Positions 1 through 7,089 of a DNA stretch of 22,147 nucleotides are shown piece by piece (the first letter of the stretch is position 1; each line of letters opens with the position of its first letter). A model generated the notes under the pieces. The model did no database searches and was not told where the DNA came from. It saw nothing but the letters and a program-made list of their open reading frames with translations. Location of the stretch: positions 1 to 22,147 of the forward strand of contig CAZRBG010000077.1 of assembly GCA_964598225.1 (NCBI GenBank), written 5' to 3'. The position numbers were made by a program, and so were the translations under genes. Source of the stretch: SG8-4 sp964598225 (lineage in GTDB: Bacteria; Planctomycetota; Phycisphaerae; Sedimentisphaerales; Anaerobacaceae).

Positions 1-50
1 TCCGACGGAACTATCCCCATGAAATCGGGAAGTTATTTCGTGCACGATCC

Positions 51-437
51 TTAGAAGTTCTTAAAGGGTCTGCGGGGTTCGGCTTGGGCCATTTGTTTTT
101 TCCAGGTTTGAAGACGTGACTTCATCTTTTTGAGCAGTTCGGGCTTTTCTTTTGAGAGGTCGTGTTGCTCGCCGATGTCTTTGGACAGGTCGAAAAATCC
201 TGAGCCGCGGGATGATTCTACCCATTTGATATCACCGACTCTGGCGGCTTTGTCGGCTCTACGCTGCCAGAACATTTCTTTACGGCGGGATTCCCGCTCG
301 CCCGTCAGCACACCTTTCATGTCGAAGTCGTCAAGGACAACGTCGCGAGGCGGTTTTGCCCCGGCGGCGTTGCAGACCATCGGCAATATCTCCATCAGGT
401 GTCCGGTACACTTTTGAGGCGTGACATCAGGGTTAAT
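51..437 (-). pseudogene. C-terminal remnant of a sulfatase
   Basis: Only the last ~130 residues of a type I sulfatase (alkaline-phosphatase superfamily) can be recognised. The visible pattern is typical of the family's C-terminal subdomain: a GHLMEILPMVCNAAGAKPP segment (usually 'MDILPT...AGA'), then DMKGVLTGE, an FWQRR strand, a GDIKWV strand and the FFDLSKDIGEQHDLSKEKPE segment that normally follows the last strand. The N-terminal two thirds are absent, including the CxPSR/CxxxR formylglycine site and the metal ligands. Reading upstream on the minus strand, the frame stays open to 533 but turns into repeat-derived sequence (438-533), and no sulfatase sequence follows. I read it as a broken gene truncated by repeat DNA or rearrangement, with no catalytic capacity. 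The stop codon is at 51-53. Confidence 0.75.
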
Positions 438-533
438 ACCCCTTCGGCTGGCGCTTCGGCCTTGCTTAGGGGTTCGGCTTATTCGGGAGGGGGTTAATAT
501 CCATTCGACGTTGCTCAGAGTCAGGGCAGGCAA
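438..533. repeat. Intergenic repeat cluster abutting the truncated sulfatase
   Basis: Read on the minus strand, this stretch contains a CCCTGA-n-GAGCAACGTCGAATGG-like word, followed by several CCGAA/CTTCGG words in both orientations. Words of this kind recur as intergenic palindromic repeats in many environmental bacteria. It is open in the sulfatase frame but does not look like sulfatase sequence, so it probably marks the break point. Confidence 0.5.
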
Positions 534-618
534 ACGATTTACGATTTGGGATTTACGATTTTTTTCTTCGTGGCTCTTCGCGCCTTCGTGGTAAGAATCA
601 AAATAAGATCAGAGAATC

Positions 619-643
619 GGTGGGGCAAGCCGCCACCCTACGA
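619..643. repeat. Palindromic repeat with CCCTACG tail, copy 1
   Basis: GGTGG(GGCAAGCC)GCCACC at 619-637 is an imperfect palindrome followed by the tail CCCTACGA. The same core with near-identical sequence and tail recurs at 923-945, directly upstream of moxR. Confidence 0.6.
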
Positions 644-660
644 GAAATCTGCGTACATCA

Positions 661-684
661 GCCCCATTCGACTACGCTCGGGGC
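661..684. repeat. GCCCC-ATTCGACTACGCTC-GGGGC inverted repeat
   Basis: Five-base arms (661-665 and 680-684) enclose ATTCGACTACGCTC. The internal word resembles the GTCGAATGG word seen in the repeat at 438-533, so it looks like another member of a dispersed intergenic family. Confidence 0.4.
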
Positions 685-711
685 ATGGTTAATCTGCGGT
701 TAAGAGTCATT

Positions 712-734
712 GGTGCGAAGCATCGCACCCTACG
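712..734. repeat. Palindromic repeat with CCCTACG tail, copy 2
   Basis: GGTGCGA (712-718) and TCGCACC (723-729) form a perfect 7-bp stem with loop AGCA, followed by the tail CTACG. The palindrome core differs from copy 1 while the tail is the same. Confidence 0.6.
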
Positions 735-858
735 TGTTTTGGCCGTGTTAATCCGTGAAACCTGTGAAACTTGTGCCACTTGTGCCTTAGGTATAGGTGT
801 CAGTGGCTAAGGTTTTACAGGGATTTTACGGTTTGCGGGCGGGTCTGCGAGAACTTTG

Positions 859-887
859 TTTACGGATGGGGCGTATGGTTTTATAAT
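859..887 (+). promoter_or_regulatory. Candidate sigma-70-type promoter for the moxR operon
   Basis: TTTACG (859-864), a 17-base spacer and a perfect TATAAT (882-887) fit the vegetative -35/-10 layout. The expected start of transcription, near 894, falls at the beginning of the hairpin at 895-939 and about 68 bases before the moxR ATG. Position and spacing support it; activity is not shown. Confidence 0.5.
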
Positions 888-894
888 AGGTAGT

Positions 895-939
895 GTGGGG
901 CTTGCCCCACCGCCTGAGCAATGGTGGGGCAAGCCCCAC
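895..939 (+). promoter_or_regulatory. Perfect 17-bp hairpin in the moxR 5' untranslated region
   Basis: GTGGGGCTTGCCCCACC (895-911) is the exact reverse complement of 923-939, with an 11-base loop. Each arm is itself a near-perfect palindrome. The structure ends in the CCCTACG tail and lies between the candidate promoter and the moxR Shine-Dalgarno (AAAGGGAG, about 946-953). It may protect or attenuate the message, or simply be a repeat insertion. Confidence 0.6.
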
Positions 940-961
940 CCTACGAAAAGGGAGTGTTCGC

Positions 962-1891
962 ATGGAAAACGCGCTGCTGGAACCGTTTAAGAAGAATCTT
1001 CAAAAGGTTATTTACGGCAAGAGCGAGTGTATCGACGTTATGATCGTCTCGCTTCTGGCGGGCGGATCGGTATTGATCGAGGACGTGCCGGGCGTGGGCA
1101 AGACCACGCTGGCCAAGGCACTGGCCAGGAGCATCGACGCGAAATTCCGCCGGATTCAGTTCACGCCCGACCTGTTGCCCGCCGACGTTCTGGGCTCTTC
1201 CATCTACAATCCCGTCAGCGGGGACTTCCGGTTCGATCCGGGTCCGATATTCTGCAATATCCTGCTGGCCGACGAGATCAACCGCGCCTCACCGCGAACG
1301 CAGTCGGCTCTGCTCGAGGCCATGAACGAGAACCAGGCGACGATCGAGGGCAAGCGGCATACGCTGTCGAAGCCGTTCATGGTGATCGCGACGGAGAATC
1401 CGATCGAGTTTCACGGCACTTATCCGCTGCCGGAGGCCCAGATGGACCGGTTCCTGGTCAAGCTCGACATCGGCTATCCGACGCTGGAAGTCGAGGTCGA
1501 TATCCTCAAATCGCACATCCACGAGGAGCCACTCGAAGATATCGAGCCGGTCCTGCGTCTCGAACAGGTGCGCGAGCTTCAAAAGCAGGTGGCGGACGTC
1601 CACACCGACGACAATATCCTCGAATATATCGTCGAGATCGTGCACACCACGCGGCGGGATAATCGCCTGAGGCTCGGTATAAGCACGCGGGGCAGTCTGA
1701 TGCTCTCGCGGGCGGCGCGGGCGAGGGCGTTCTTCCAGAAGCGGGATTTCGTCATCCCCGATGACGTGCTATGGCTTGTGCCGTATGTGCTGCCGCACCG
1801 CATACTGCTGACTCCGAAGGCGCGGCACGGCGGCACGACCACCAGGCAGGTCATAGAAGATATCGTAAGCCGGATTAAGGTGCCGGTGTAA
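962..1891 (+). CDS. MoxR-family AAA+ ATPase
   Basis: 309-residue cytoplasmic AAA+ ATPase of the MoxR family, usually a chaperone-like remodeller working with DUF58/VWA-domain partners. Walker A is DVPGVGKTTL (residues 41-50), Walker B LLADEINR (101-108) and sensor 1 ATEN (143-146), followed by the family's GTYPLPEAQMDRF segment. A C-terminal lid contains STRG and a run of alanine/arginine before ARAFF. Length and motif order match complete MoxR proteins. I chose the ATG at 962 because AAAGGGAG lies 8-9 bases upstream; an upstream in-frame start would translate the repeat hairpin. The next gene, a DUF58 protein, is its usual partner, and the cluster continues with a transglutaminase, a common MoxR-DUF58-TgpA type arrangement. 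The substrate of the cluster is not evident. Confidence 0.93.
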   Translation: MENALLEPFKKNLQKVIYGKSECIDVMIVSLLAGGSVLIEDVPGVGKTTLAKALARSIDAKFRRIQFTPDLLPADVLGSSIYNPVSGDFRFDPGPIFCNILLADEINRASPRTQSALLEAMNENQATIEGKRHTLSKPFMVIATENPIEFHGTYPLPEAQMDRFLVKLDIGYPTLEVEVDILKSHIHEEPLEDIEPVLRLEQVRELQKQVADVHTDDNILEYIVEIVHTTRRDNRLRLGISTRGSLMLSRAARARAFFQKRDFVIPDDVLWLVPYVLPHRILLTPKARHGGTTTRQVIEDIVSRIKVPV

Positions 1892-1957
1892 TTCGTCGTG
1901 CGCGATGCGTGCTGCGTATTGCGTTCTACGCAGGATTCGGACAACGAGATACGAGAA
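1892..1957. repeat. GCGTGCTGCGTATTGCG-type word repeats between moxR and DUF58 gene
   Basis: The 66-base gap consists of related words (GCGCGATGCGTGCTGCGTATTGCG, then ACAACGAGATACGAG). It is low-complexity repeat DNA rather than gene sequence. It happens to be open in the DUF58 frame and could mislead automatic start choice. Confidence 0.4.
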
Positions 1958-3223
1958 ATGAAGAAGCGCAGGGAAAAATCGCGGGTCAATTTGACTGATG
2001 CCGGTAAGACTGTATTACACGGCACGTTTTTCGTTGCGCTGGCCGCGATGGTCGTTCCGGCGTTCGGGGTGCTTTCGGCACTTGTTGCGGTACTGCTCGT
2101 GTCGCTGGTAGTCGGCTATTTCGTTCGACCGAGAATTGAGATAAGCGGCAACCTGCCGGATCGCATCGTCGCGGGGCAGACTGCTACGTTTACGTTTACG
2201 CTGAAGAACGTCGCCCGTTTGCCTGCTTACAATCTCAGCGTGCAGTTAGAAGGCCTGTCGAACCGAAAGGACGAAAGACGAAAGGACGAGGGACGAGGGG
2301 CAACGTCCGGAACTACGTCTATCGTCCATCGTCCGGCGTCCATCATACCCCACCTGGGCTCCGGTGAGACTGCCGAGGTGAATATTGCTATACGACCCCG
2401 GCGTCGCGGCATCTATAAGATCGGCAAGCCGGTCTGTCGGTCCTGCTTTCCGTTCAATCTTTTCAGTTTCGCAACCAGCAATGACCGGCGGGAAACTCTC
2501 TTAGTGCTGCCGGTTTTTTCGCGGCTCCAGATGCCCGCCAGACGTCTCGGCAGATACGTCAGCGCGGGCGGCACAAAGTTCGCGGGATCCGCGGGCACTT
2601 TCCCCGAGTACGCGGGAAACCGGCCGTTCGTCCCGGGCGATTCGCCGCGGAGCATCGACTCACGAGCCTGGGCGCGTCTGGCGGCGCCGGCGACGAAAGA
2701 GTACCACGATGATTACGACAATCACACCGCGCTGGTATTGGATACGGATGTGCCCGAAACGTTGCGGCGGACGAATTCAGGCGATGTCAGAGAATTCGAG
2801 GCCGCCGTGTCGCTTTGCGCTTCGGCGGCTTTTACCATAAGCAATCAGTGCCTGATAGACATGCTGGTCGCCGGTCTCGACCTGCACTCGTTCGAGGGCG
2901 AGCCGAGAACGGTTCGCCTGCACAAGATACATGAGATTCTGGCCGGAGTTGAGCCGCAGGAGAGCCACTATCCACAAGACGGATTGCCGCTGATCGGGGA
3001 TCGGTTTTACGAAGTATCGGAGGTCATCTTCGTTCTGCTGAACTGGAACGAGGCCTACGAGCAGTTGCTCGAGAAAGCCGCCGGGATCGGCTGCCATGCG
3101 ACAGTGTTCATAATAGACGGATCGGAACGAGTTGACCGCATGCCGAACGTTTCCAACAGGTTTAGCAACGTATTGTTCATTTCTCCCGACGAAATTCTGT
3201 CGGGACAGGTCAGACGCTTATGA
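1958..3223 (+). CDS. DUF58 domain membrane protein
   Basis: 421-residue DUF58-family protein, normally the partner of MoxR ATPases. Two closely spaced hydrophobic segments at about residues 22-54 anchor it, followed by a beta-rich region (PRIEISGNLPDRIVAGQTATFTF). The DUF58 signature is at 215-250: FPEYAGNRPFVPGDSPRSID then SRAWARLAAPATKEY, matching the family's 'ReY.pGDdpR.IdW...AR...l..ke' pattern. A VWA-like strand follows (HTALVLDTD). The ATG at 1958 is preferred because the 20 codons before it are repeat DNA; the upstream GAG is only a weak ribosome site. Residues about 102-129 (RKDERRKDEGRG...) come from a simple repeat inserted in frame (2264-2345). The stop overlaps the next start as ATGA, implying translational coupling to the transglutaminase. 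Confidence 0.88.
   Translation: MKKRREKSRVNLTDAGKTVLHGTFFVALAAMVVPAFGVLSALVAVLLVSLVVGYFVRPRIEISGNLPDRIVAGQTATFTFTLKNVARLPAYNLSVQLEGLSNRKDERRKDEGRGATSGTTSIVHRPASIIPHLGSGETAEVNIAIRPRRRGIYKIGKPVCRSCFPFNLFSFATSNDRRETLLVLPVFSRLQMPARRLGRYVSAGGTKFAGSAGTFPEYAGNRPFVPGDSPRSIDSRAWARLAAPATKEYHDDYDNHTALVLDTDVPETLRRTNSGDVREFEAAVSLCASAAFTISNQCLIDMLVAGLDLHSFEGEPRTVRLHKIHEILAGVEPQESHYPQDGLPLIGDRFYEVSEVIFVLLNWNEAYEQLLEKAAGIGCHATVFIIDGSERVDRMPNVSNRFSNVLFISPDEILSGQVRRL
2264..2345. repeat. In-frame GGACGA/CGTCC simple-repeat insertion inside the DUF58 gene
   Basis: The left half repeats GAAAGGACGA and GAGGGACGA words; the right half carries CGTCTATCGTCCATCGTCC words in the opposite orientation. The tract encodes about 28 strongly charged, low-complexity residues between two beta strands of an otherwise typical domain, and the reading frame is kept. 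Confidence 0.65.
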
Positions 3224-5304
3224 GAACGCAGAAGATCATAGCGGCTACGATGATTCTGGCGAGTTCGGTGCTTATAGGGCTTGTTTCATTGCTTACGGGG
3301 ACAGTTTCCGTAGATATTGCTTATCCGACAATACTCTGCATGTTGGGACTGCTGGGGCTGCAACGGCGATTCATCTGGGATATCAAACCTGAAAAGCGGG
3401 TCATAAAATCGCTGCTGCTGTTGCTGCTGGCGACCATGTTTGCGATGCACTATCAGTTCGGCAACATAGCCGGCAGAGCCGTCGGCGAGCAGGCGGCATC
3501 CGTCGCCTGGCTGACGATCGCGCGATACTTCCTGGCCTCGATGATCCTGATGCTTTTTCTCGGATCGCCGGATAAGCTGCCGTTTTCTATGGGATTGTTC
3601 CACGTTGCAGTTACAATTTCCGCCGGACAGGTTCTTCTGCTTAACGACCTGTACGTGGCGTTTAGGCTCTCGGAGCTTTTTTCAGTAATTCTTTTAATTC
3701 TTTACATCGTATCGGCACGCGAGCCGGCCGTCCGATCCGTGCCGCGGCACGTAGGGCGATTGTCGCGAAGGCTGGCGTTTGCCATGATTTTCCTCGTCAC
3801 CGCCAACTGCGGCTGGCTGGCCGGCTCGATTCTCTATCGCCACGTAGAAGTCCTGAACTATCTGCCGCTATGGTTCTGGGGCGGCGTCAGTGCGATGGAT
3901 AACACGTCTCAAGGCCAGTCATACGTGGGCTTTTCCGCCAGCGGCAAGCTTTCCAGCGTACTGATGATAAAGGGAGAGATGGATACGACTCCCATGCTGG
4001 CGATCAGGAGCGATCGGAATCCGGGATACCTCAGGGCAAGAGCGTTCGAATACTACTTCAGGTCCGAGTGGCTGGATCGATCAAATAAAGAGGATATCTA
4101 CCCGGCGGCGAACGGCCCGTTGGGTACGCATCTGTTCAGCAAGAGGAATTTCTTCCAGCTTGACAGGCGCGATCCGCCCAATACACGCAAAATGATCGTA
4201 AAGCATGAGTCGGATCTCGCCGACGCCGTGTTCACTCCCCTGGGAGCGGTCTCGCTCCGGGCATCACTTCCTCTGGTTATGTGGGGCAGTAACGACATCG
4301 TGTATAACCGCAATATTCGCAGAGGAGCGGTTTACGAGATAGCATACGCCAGGCCGCCCTACCGCAAACGTCCCACGGACGTGCAGCGCCGTCAGATGCT
4401 TGCCGTTCCGGATAAGTTCGATCCGAGAGTTCGCGATCTTGCTGACAGGATCTTCGCAAACGCCGAAACAACAACCGAGAAGATCGACGCCGTTGTCGGG
4501 CATTTCAACACAAACTATTCTTATCTGCTGGGACTGAGCATTCCGGAAGGTCGCGACAAATTGGCTTATTTTCTGCTGGAAGAATCAACGGGTTACTGCG
4601 AGTATTTTGCTTCAGGGGCGGCGATGTTGCTGCGAATGGCGGGCGTGCCCACTCGGTATGTCACCGGCTTCCACGTTAGCCACAAAGACGCCGAAACCGG
4701 ACAGTGGATAGCTCGAAGCATGGATGCACATGCGTGGGCCGAAGCTTGGGACGACGAACACAACCAGTGGCGGATAGTCGAAGCCACACCCGGCGAAGAC
4801 CTGGGTGTGTTTTCGGACGCCGACGAAATCGACCAAATGGAAGGAAGCGGCGGGTCGGTAACGGCTCAGCTCGTTCAGGCTTTGTACGAGTACGGTCTTT
4901 TCGGCGTGCCGGGCTGGTTATATCAATCTTACGGAATGGCGGGAACTCTCCTGCCGCCGGCGTTCTTTTTCGGCGCAGCGTTATGCGTGGCCCTGATCCA
5001 GCGACGCCTGAGAAATAGCTCCTACAGTACATTACGGCCTGTCACAGCTACAAATCCGGAAGTGGCTGCTCTTCACAAGATGCTCTCAAAAATGGATCGC
5101 AAAGCGAAAGCGGGCGGGCTTGAACGGAACGCCAATGAGACGCTGAACGCATTTGCTCATCGAGTGAAGAACCACGATTCAGACGATTATCCCTGGACGC
5201 CGATATCAGACTGGTATGTCGAATACGCCCATCTTCGTTACCGCAGAAGGATTCTGCCCGAAATGGTGCAGCGGCTCGCAAAAAGGCTGAACGACTCACT
5301 CTAA
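3220..5304 (+). CDS. Transglutaminase-like membrane protein (TgpA-like)
   Basis: 694-residue integral membrane protein with a transglutaminase-like cysteine protease fold. Several hydrophobic segments occupy residues 5-215, the extracytoplasmic domain follows, a further helix (about 574-590, PPAFFFGAALCVALI) returns to the membrane, and a cytoplasmic tail ends in a DUF4129-like ANETLNAFAHRVK...YAHLRYRRR motif. The core shows GYCEYFASGAAMLLRMAGVPTRYVTGF with nucleophile candidate Cys460 and DAHAWAEAWD with His504. The third triad position, usually Asp in 'VDPTP', is Glu521 here (WRIVEATPGED). It starts inside the DUF58 stop (ATGA), so the two are coupled. TgpA-type proteins act on peptides or proteins outside the membrane; the actual substrate is unknown. 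Confidence 0.88.
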   Translation: MRTQKIIAATMILASSVLIGLVSLLTGTVSVDIAYPTILCMLGLLGLQRRFIWDIKPEKRVIKSLLLLLLATMFAMHYQFGNIAGRAVGEQAASVAWLTIARYFLASMILMLFLGSPDKLPFSMGLFHVAVTISAGQVLLLNDLYVAFRLSELFSVILLILYIVSAREPAVRSVPRHVGRLSRRLAFAMIFLVTANCGWLAGSILYRHVEVLNYLPLWFWGGVSAMDNTSQGQSYVGFSASGKLSSVLMIKGEMDTTPMLAIRSDRNPGYLRARAFEYYFRSEWLDRSNKEDIYPAANGPLGTHLFSKRNFFQLDRRDPPNTRKMIVKHESDLADAVFTPLGAVSLRASLPLVMWGSNDIVYNRNIRRGAVYEIAYARPPYRKRPTDVQRRQMLAVPDKFDPRVRDLADRIFANAETTTEKIDAVVGHFNTNYSYLLGLSIPEGRDKLAYFLLEESTGYCEYFASGAAMLLRMAGVPTRYVTGFHVSHKDAETGQWIARSMDAHAWAEAWDDEHNQWRIVEATPGEDLGVFSDADEIDQMEGSGGSVTAQLVQALYEYGLFGVPGWLYQSYGMAGTLLPPAFFFGAALCVALIQRRLRNSSYSTLRPVTATNPEVAALHKMLSKMDRKAKAGGLERNANETLNAFAHRVKNHDSDDYPWTPISDWYVEYAHLRYRRRILPEMVQRLAKRLNDSL

Positions 5305-5309
5305 CGGCA

Positions 5310-5759
5310 ATGCACGTAAAGGTGTTGCCGTTCTTAACCGATATCCATACTATGGAAACGCAAATGCTTGAAAACGAGTGTGCCGAAAACCTAAGGAACG
5401 GCCAGGCAAACACCAACAGTACAGAGAGGTCAAAAACCAGGAAATGTCCGTTCTGTGCAGAGCAAATCCAGCCGGAGGCGATCAAGTGCCGCTACTGCGC
5501 CGAGTTTCTGGACGGTCACAACCGTGCGGAATCGCAGAGATCGAGCGGAAAATGGAGCCTCAGCACCGGAGCAACAGTCATTGCGCTGCTTTGTCTCGGC
5601 CCCCTGGCGCTTCCGATCGTATGGCTGAATCGGCGTTATAAACCGGCGACCAAGGCGATTATTTCCATTGTAGTTCTTGCCGTTACGATAATGTGCATAT
5701 ACCTGGCCGTAACGATATACAGGCAGCTCTACGCACAGCTCGGCATACTGGAAATGTAA
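5310..5759 (+). CDS. Zinc-ribbon membrane protein
   Basis: About 149 residues. A zinc ribbon, KCPFCAEQIQPEAIKCRYCAEFL (CxxC...CxxC, residues 45-67), is followed by two hydrophobic helices (about 86-105 and 114-137) separated by NRRYKPATK. This layout matches small bacterial zinc-ribbon membrane proteins of unknown function. It begins five bases after the transglutaminase stop, so it is probably the fourth gene of the moxR operon. The start is uncertain: ATGs at 5310, 5352 and 5367 all lack a strong Shine-Dalgarno. The ribbon and helices are the same whichever is used. It may bind metal or a partner at the cytoplasmic face; no enzymatic motif is visible. Confidence 0.75.
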   Translation: MHVKVLPFLTDIHTMETQMLENECAENLRNGQANTNSTERSKTRKCPFCAEQIQPEAIKCRYCAEFLDGHNRAESQRSSGKWSLSTGATVIALLCLGPLALPIVWLNRRYKPATKAIISIVVLAVTIMCIYLAVTIYRQLYAQLGILEM

Positions 5760-5771
5760 GCAAATACGGCT

Positions 5772-6410
5772 TTACGTACTGGACGGCTTGAGGTTTGCCA
5801 TCTCATCGATCCGGTCGAGGCATAACGCAGACCACGTCTCCAGACTGTCCCGGACTTGCTCAAGCTCGTCGGCCGTCATGAATTCCATCTGCGTAATCAT
5901 CTGTTCGCGTTTGCTGACCTTTGGATACTCCAGATTCCAGAAGTGTACGATCCCGAGGTGAACGCTTCCGACCTCGTTGGACTCGTCATTTAGCAATGCG
6001 ACTATGCGCCCCTGGTGCGCCGCCTTCACGTCAACCTCTTCCTCTACCTCACGCCGCACGGCAGATTCGTAATTGGCACGCTCGTGCGCAAATAAAGTGC
6101 TGTTATCGGCATCGATCGGATTGATGTGTCCCCCGATACCGATCGAGCGTAATGCAACCAGGCGGGATTCACCGGCCCTTTTTCCCCTGACGTAGCTGAG
6201 ATACTTGCCGCCGTGAGCCATTATTACATAGGGAATGAGTTGCTTGAACGAAGGATCCTTCTCAGCCCGAGACCTCGGCATAAAACGCGGGACGCCAGGC
6301 ACAAATATCTCGTCGAGATAGCGTTTCACGTCGAACGCCAACCCCTGGAACATTCCTATCCGCTCAATGACTTTCCGCTCGACAACGAGTACCTGCTCCT
6401 GATTGACCAT
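5772..6410 (-). CDS. NUDIX-type hydrolase (predicted phosphoesterase)
   Basis: 212-residue soluble protein resembling the MutT-like 'predicted phosphoesterase' group rather than classical short MutT proteins. The N-terminal region (EQVLVVERKVIERIGMFQG) and KQLIPYVIMAHGGKYLSYVRGKRAGE precede the NUDIX region. The box is SIGIGGHIN (89-97), an about 17-residue insertion, then ESAVRREVEEEVD (115-127) with the metal-binding REVEEE core intact. NUDIX enzymes cleave nucleoside diphosphates linked to another group; the substrate cannot be told. The ATG at 6410 is preferred over an upstream in-frame ATG because GAGGGA lies 7 bases before it. It converges on the zinc-ribbon gene with a 12-base gap and diverges from the DUF378 gene. 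Confidence 0.85.
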   Translation of the reverse strand: MVNQEQVLVVERKVIERIGMFQGLAFDVKRYLDEIFVPGVPRFMPRSRAEKDPSFKQLIPYVIMAHGGKYLSYVRGKRAGESRLVALRSIGIGGHINPIDADNSTLFAHERANYESAVRREVEEEVDVKAAHQGRIVALLNDESNEVGSVHLGIVHFWNLEYPKVSKREQMITQMEFMTADELEQVRDSLETWSALCLDRIDEMANLKPSST

Positions 6411-6576
6411 TATTTTATCCCTCGTGTGGTTGACTATCGAATATTGCACAGCAGCAAAGCACATATTAGGTGGAAAGTATCGAACAGTCAATGACATAGT
6501 GAACAGATATTAAGATTAGCCGTAAAAAATGCAATAGGACCAGATTGGTAAGACTCCTGTTCTGAAAGGATGAGGT

Positions 6577-6822
6577 ATGAACGATTTGGCTTGGAAGTCG
6601 ATTGATATATTAGCTTATACACTGCTGCTAATTGGCGCGATAAGCTGGGGATGGATGGGCTTTTTCGGCGTGGACCCGGTGGCGCTGATGTTCGGCAACA
6701 TGACCCCGACCAGCAAGTTCGTCTACTCGCTGATATGCATGGCCGCATTCTACGATCTGCTGTCGATGCCGGCTATTTTCAGGCGTTGGGATATTCATCT
6801 CACAGACCATCCGGCTCATTAG
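6577..6822 (+). CDS. DUF378 family small membrane protein
   Basis: 81-residue protein with two hydrophobic helices (about residues 8-28 and 46-66). The sequence IDILAYTLLLIGAISWGWMGFFGVDPVA, then a short loop and VYSLICMAAFYDLL, matches the DUF378/YuzA type, whose 'LlliGaiNWGlvG.f..d.va..fG' pattern is clearly recognisable. The function of the family is unknown. A good Shine-Dalgarno (AAAGGATGAGG) precedes the ATG by 4-8 bases. It stands alone between the divergent NUDIX gene and the protease gene, with no operon partner visible. Confidence 0.85.
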   Translation: MNDLAWKSIDILAYTLLLIGAISWGWMGFFGVDPVALMFGNMTPTSKFVYSLICMAAFYDLLSMPAIFRRWDIHLTDHPAH

Positions 6823-6934
6823 CAGGCCGGATATGACGTCATAATCGCAAAAAGTTCTTTTTGGCCCGTTGCCCAAAGCATGGGGCTTTTTCGGTCGATT
6901 TCGCGTATCTTTCCCAAAAGGAGTGTTTTTTTGC

Positions 6935-6963
6935 TTGACTGTGAACGATTGTGTCGCTAACAT
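6935..6963 (+). promoter_or_regulatory. Candidate promoter for the S8 protease gene
   Basis: TTGACT (6935-6940), a 17-base spacer and TAACAT (6958-6963) match the vegetative promoter layout at 5/6 and 4/6 positions. It would give a leader of about 120 bases before the ATG at 7090. That leader contains a 19-codon frame (7000-7059) of doubtful meaning. Confidence 0.4.
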
Positions 6964-7089
6964 AGTGATAGTAGCGCATTTTCAAGGGCAAATCGTCAAA
7001 TGAGGAGTGAGGATGCTTTAGCCGCGTACCAAGGGACATCTCAAGACCTTATAAACTAGGGGGAAAACGGCGCACAATAAGGAGCGAGC

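Larger units (their letters stand above)
534..858. other. Gene-free stretch made of short interspersed repeats
   Basis: I see no convincing gene between the sulfatase remnant and the moxR promoter. The stretch holds, in order: an ATTTACGATTT word repeated twice (about 534-563); a CGTGGCTCTTCGCGCCTTCGTGG arm of the 'CCAC-AAG-GCAC' repeat family (569-592); a GC-rich palindrome with CCCTACG tail (619-643); a GCCCC...GGGGC element (661-684); a second palindrome with CCCTACG tail (712-734); and GTGAAAC/CTTGTGCC words (763-790). Confidence 0.6.

Noticed and set aside
893..961. Upstream in-frame start for the MoxR gene
   Set aside because: It would translate the GC-rich hairpin repeat; a good Shine-Dalgarno and family length favour 962.
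1898..1957. Upstream in-frame start for the DUF58 gene
   Set aside because: The 20 codons are repeat DNA, and homologous sequence begins after the ATG at 1958.
5921..6124. Frames on the opposite strand of the NUDIX gene and similar antisense frames throughout the GC-rich genes
   Set aside because: They are arginine- and proline-rich shadows without ribosome sites or recognisable domains.
6868..6895. Possible terminator GCCC...GGGC followed by TTTTT after the DUF378 gene
   Set aside because: Only four base pairs and a long loop; too weak to call.
7000..7059. 19-codon frame MRSEDALAAYQGTSQDLIN in the protease leader, also a two-codon ATG-CTT-TAG with a Shine-Dalgarno at 7013
   Set aside because: No coupling to the protease start and no independent support; short frames of this kind are expected by chance.
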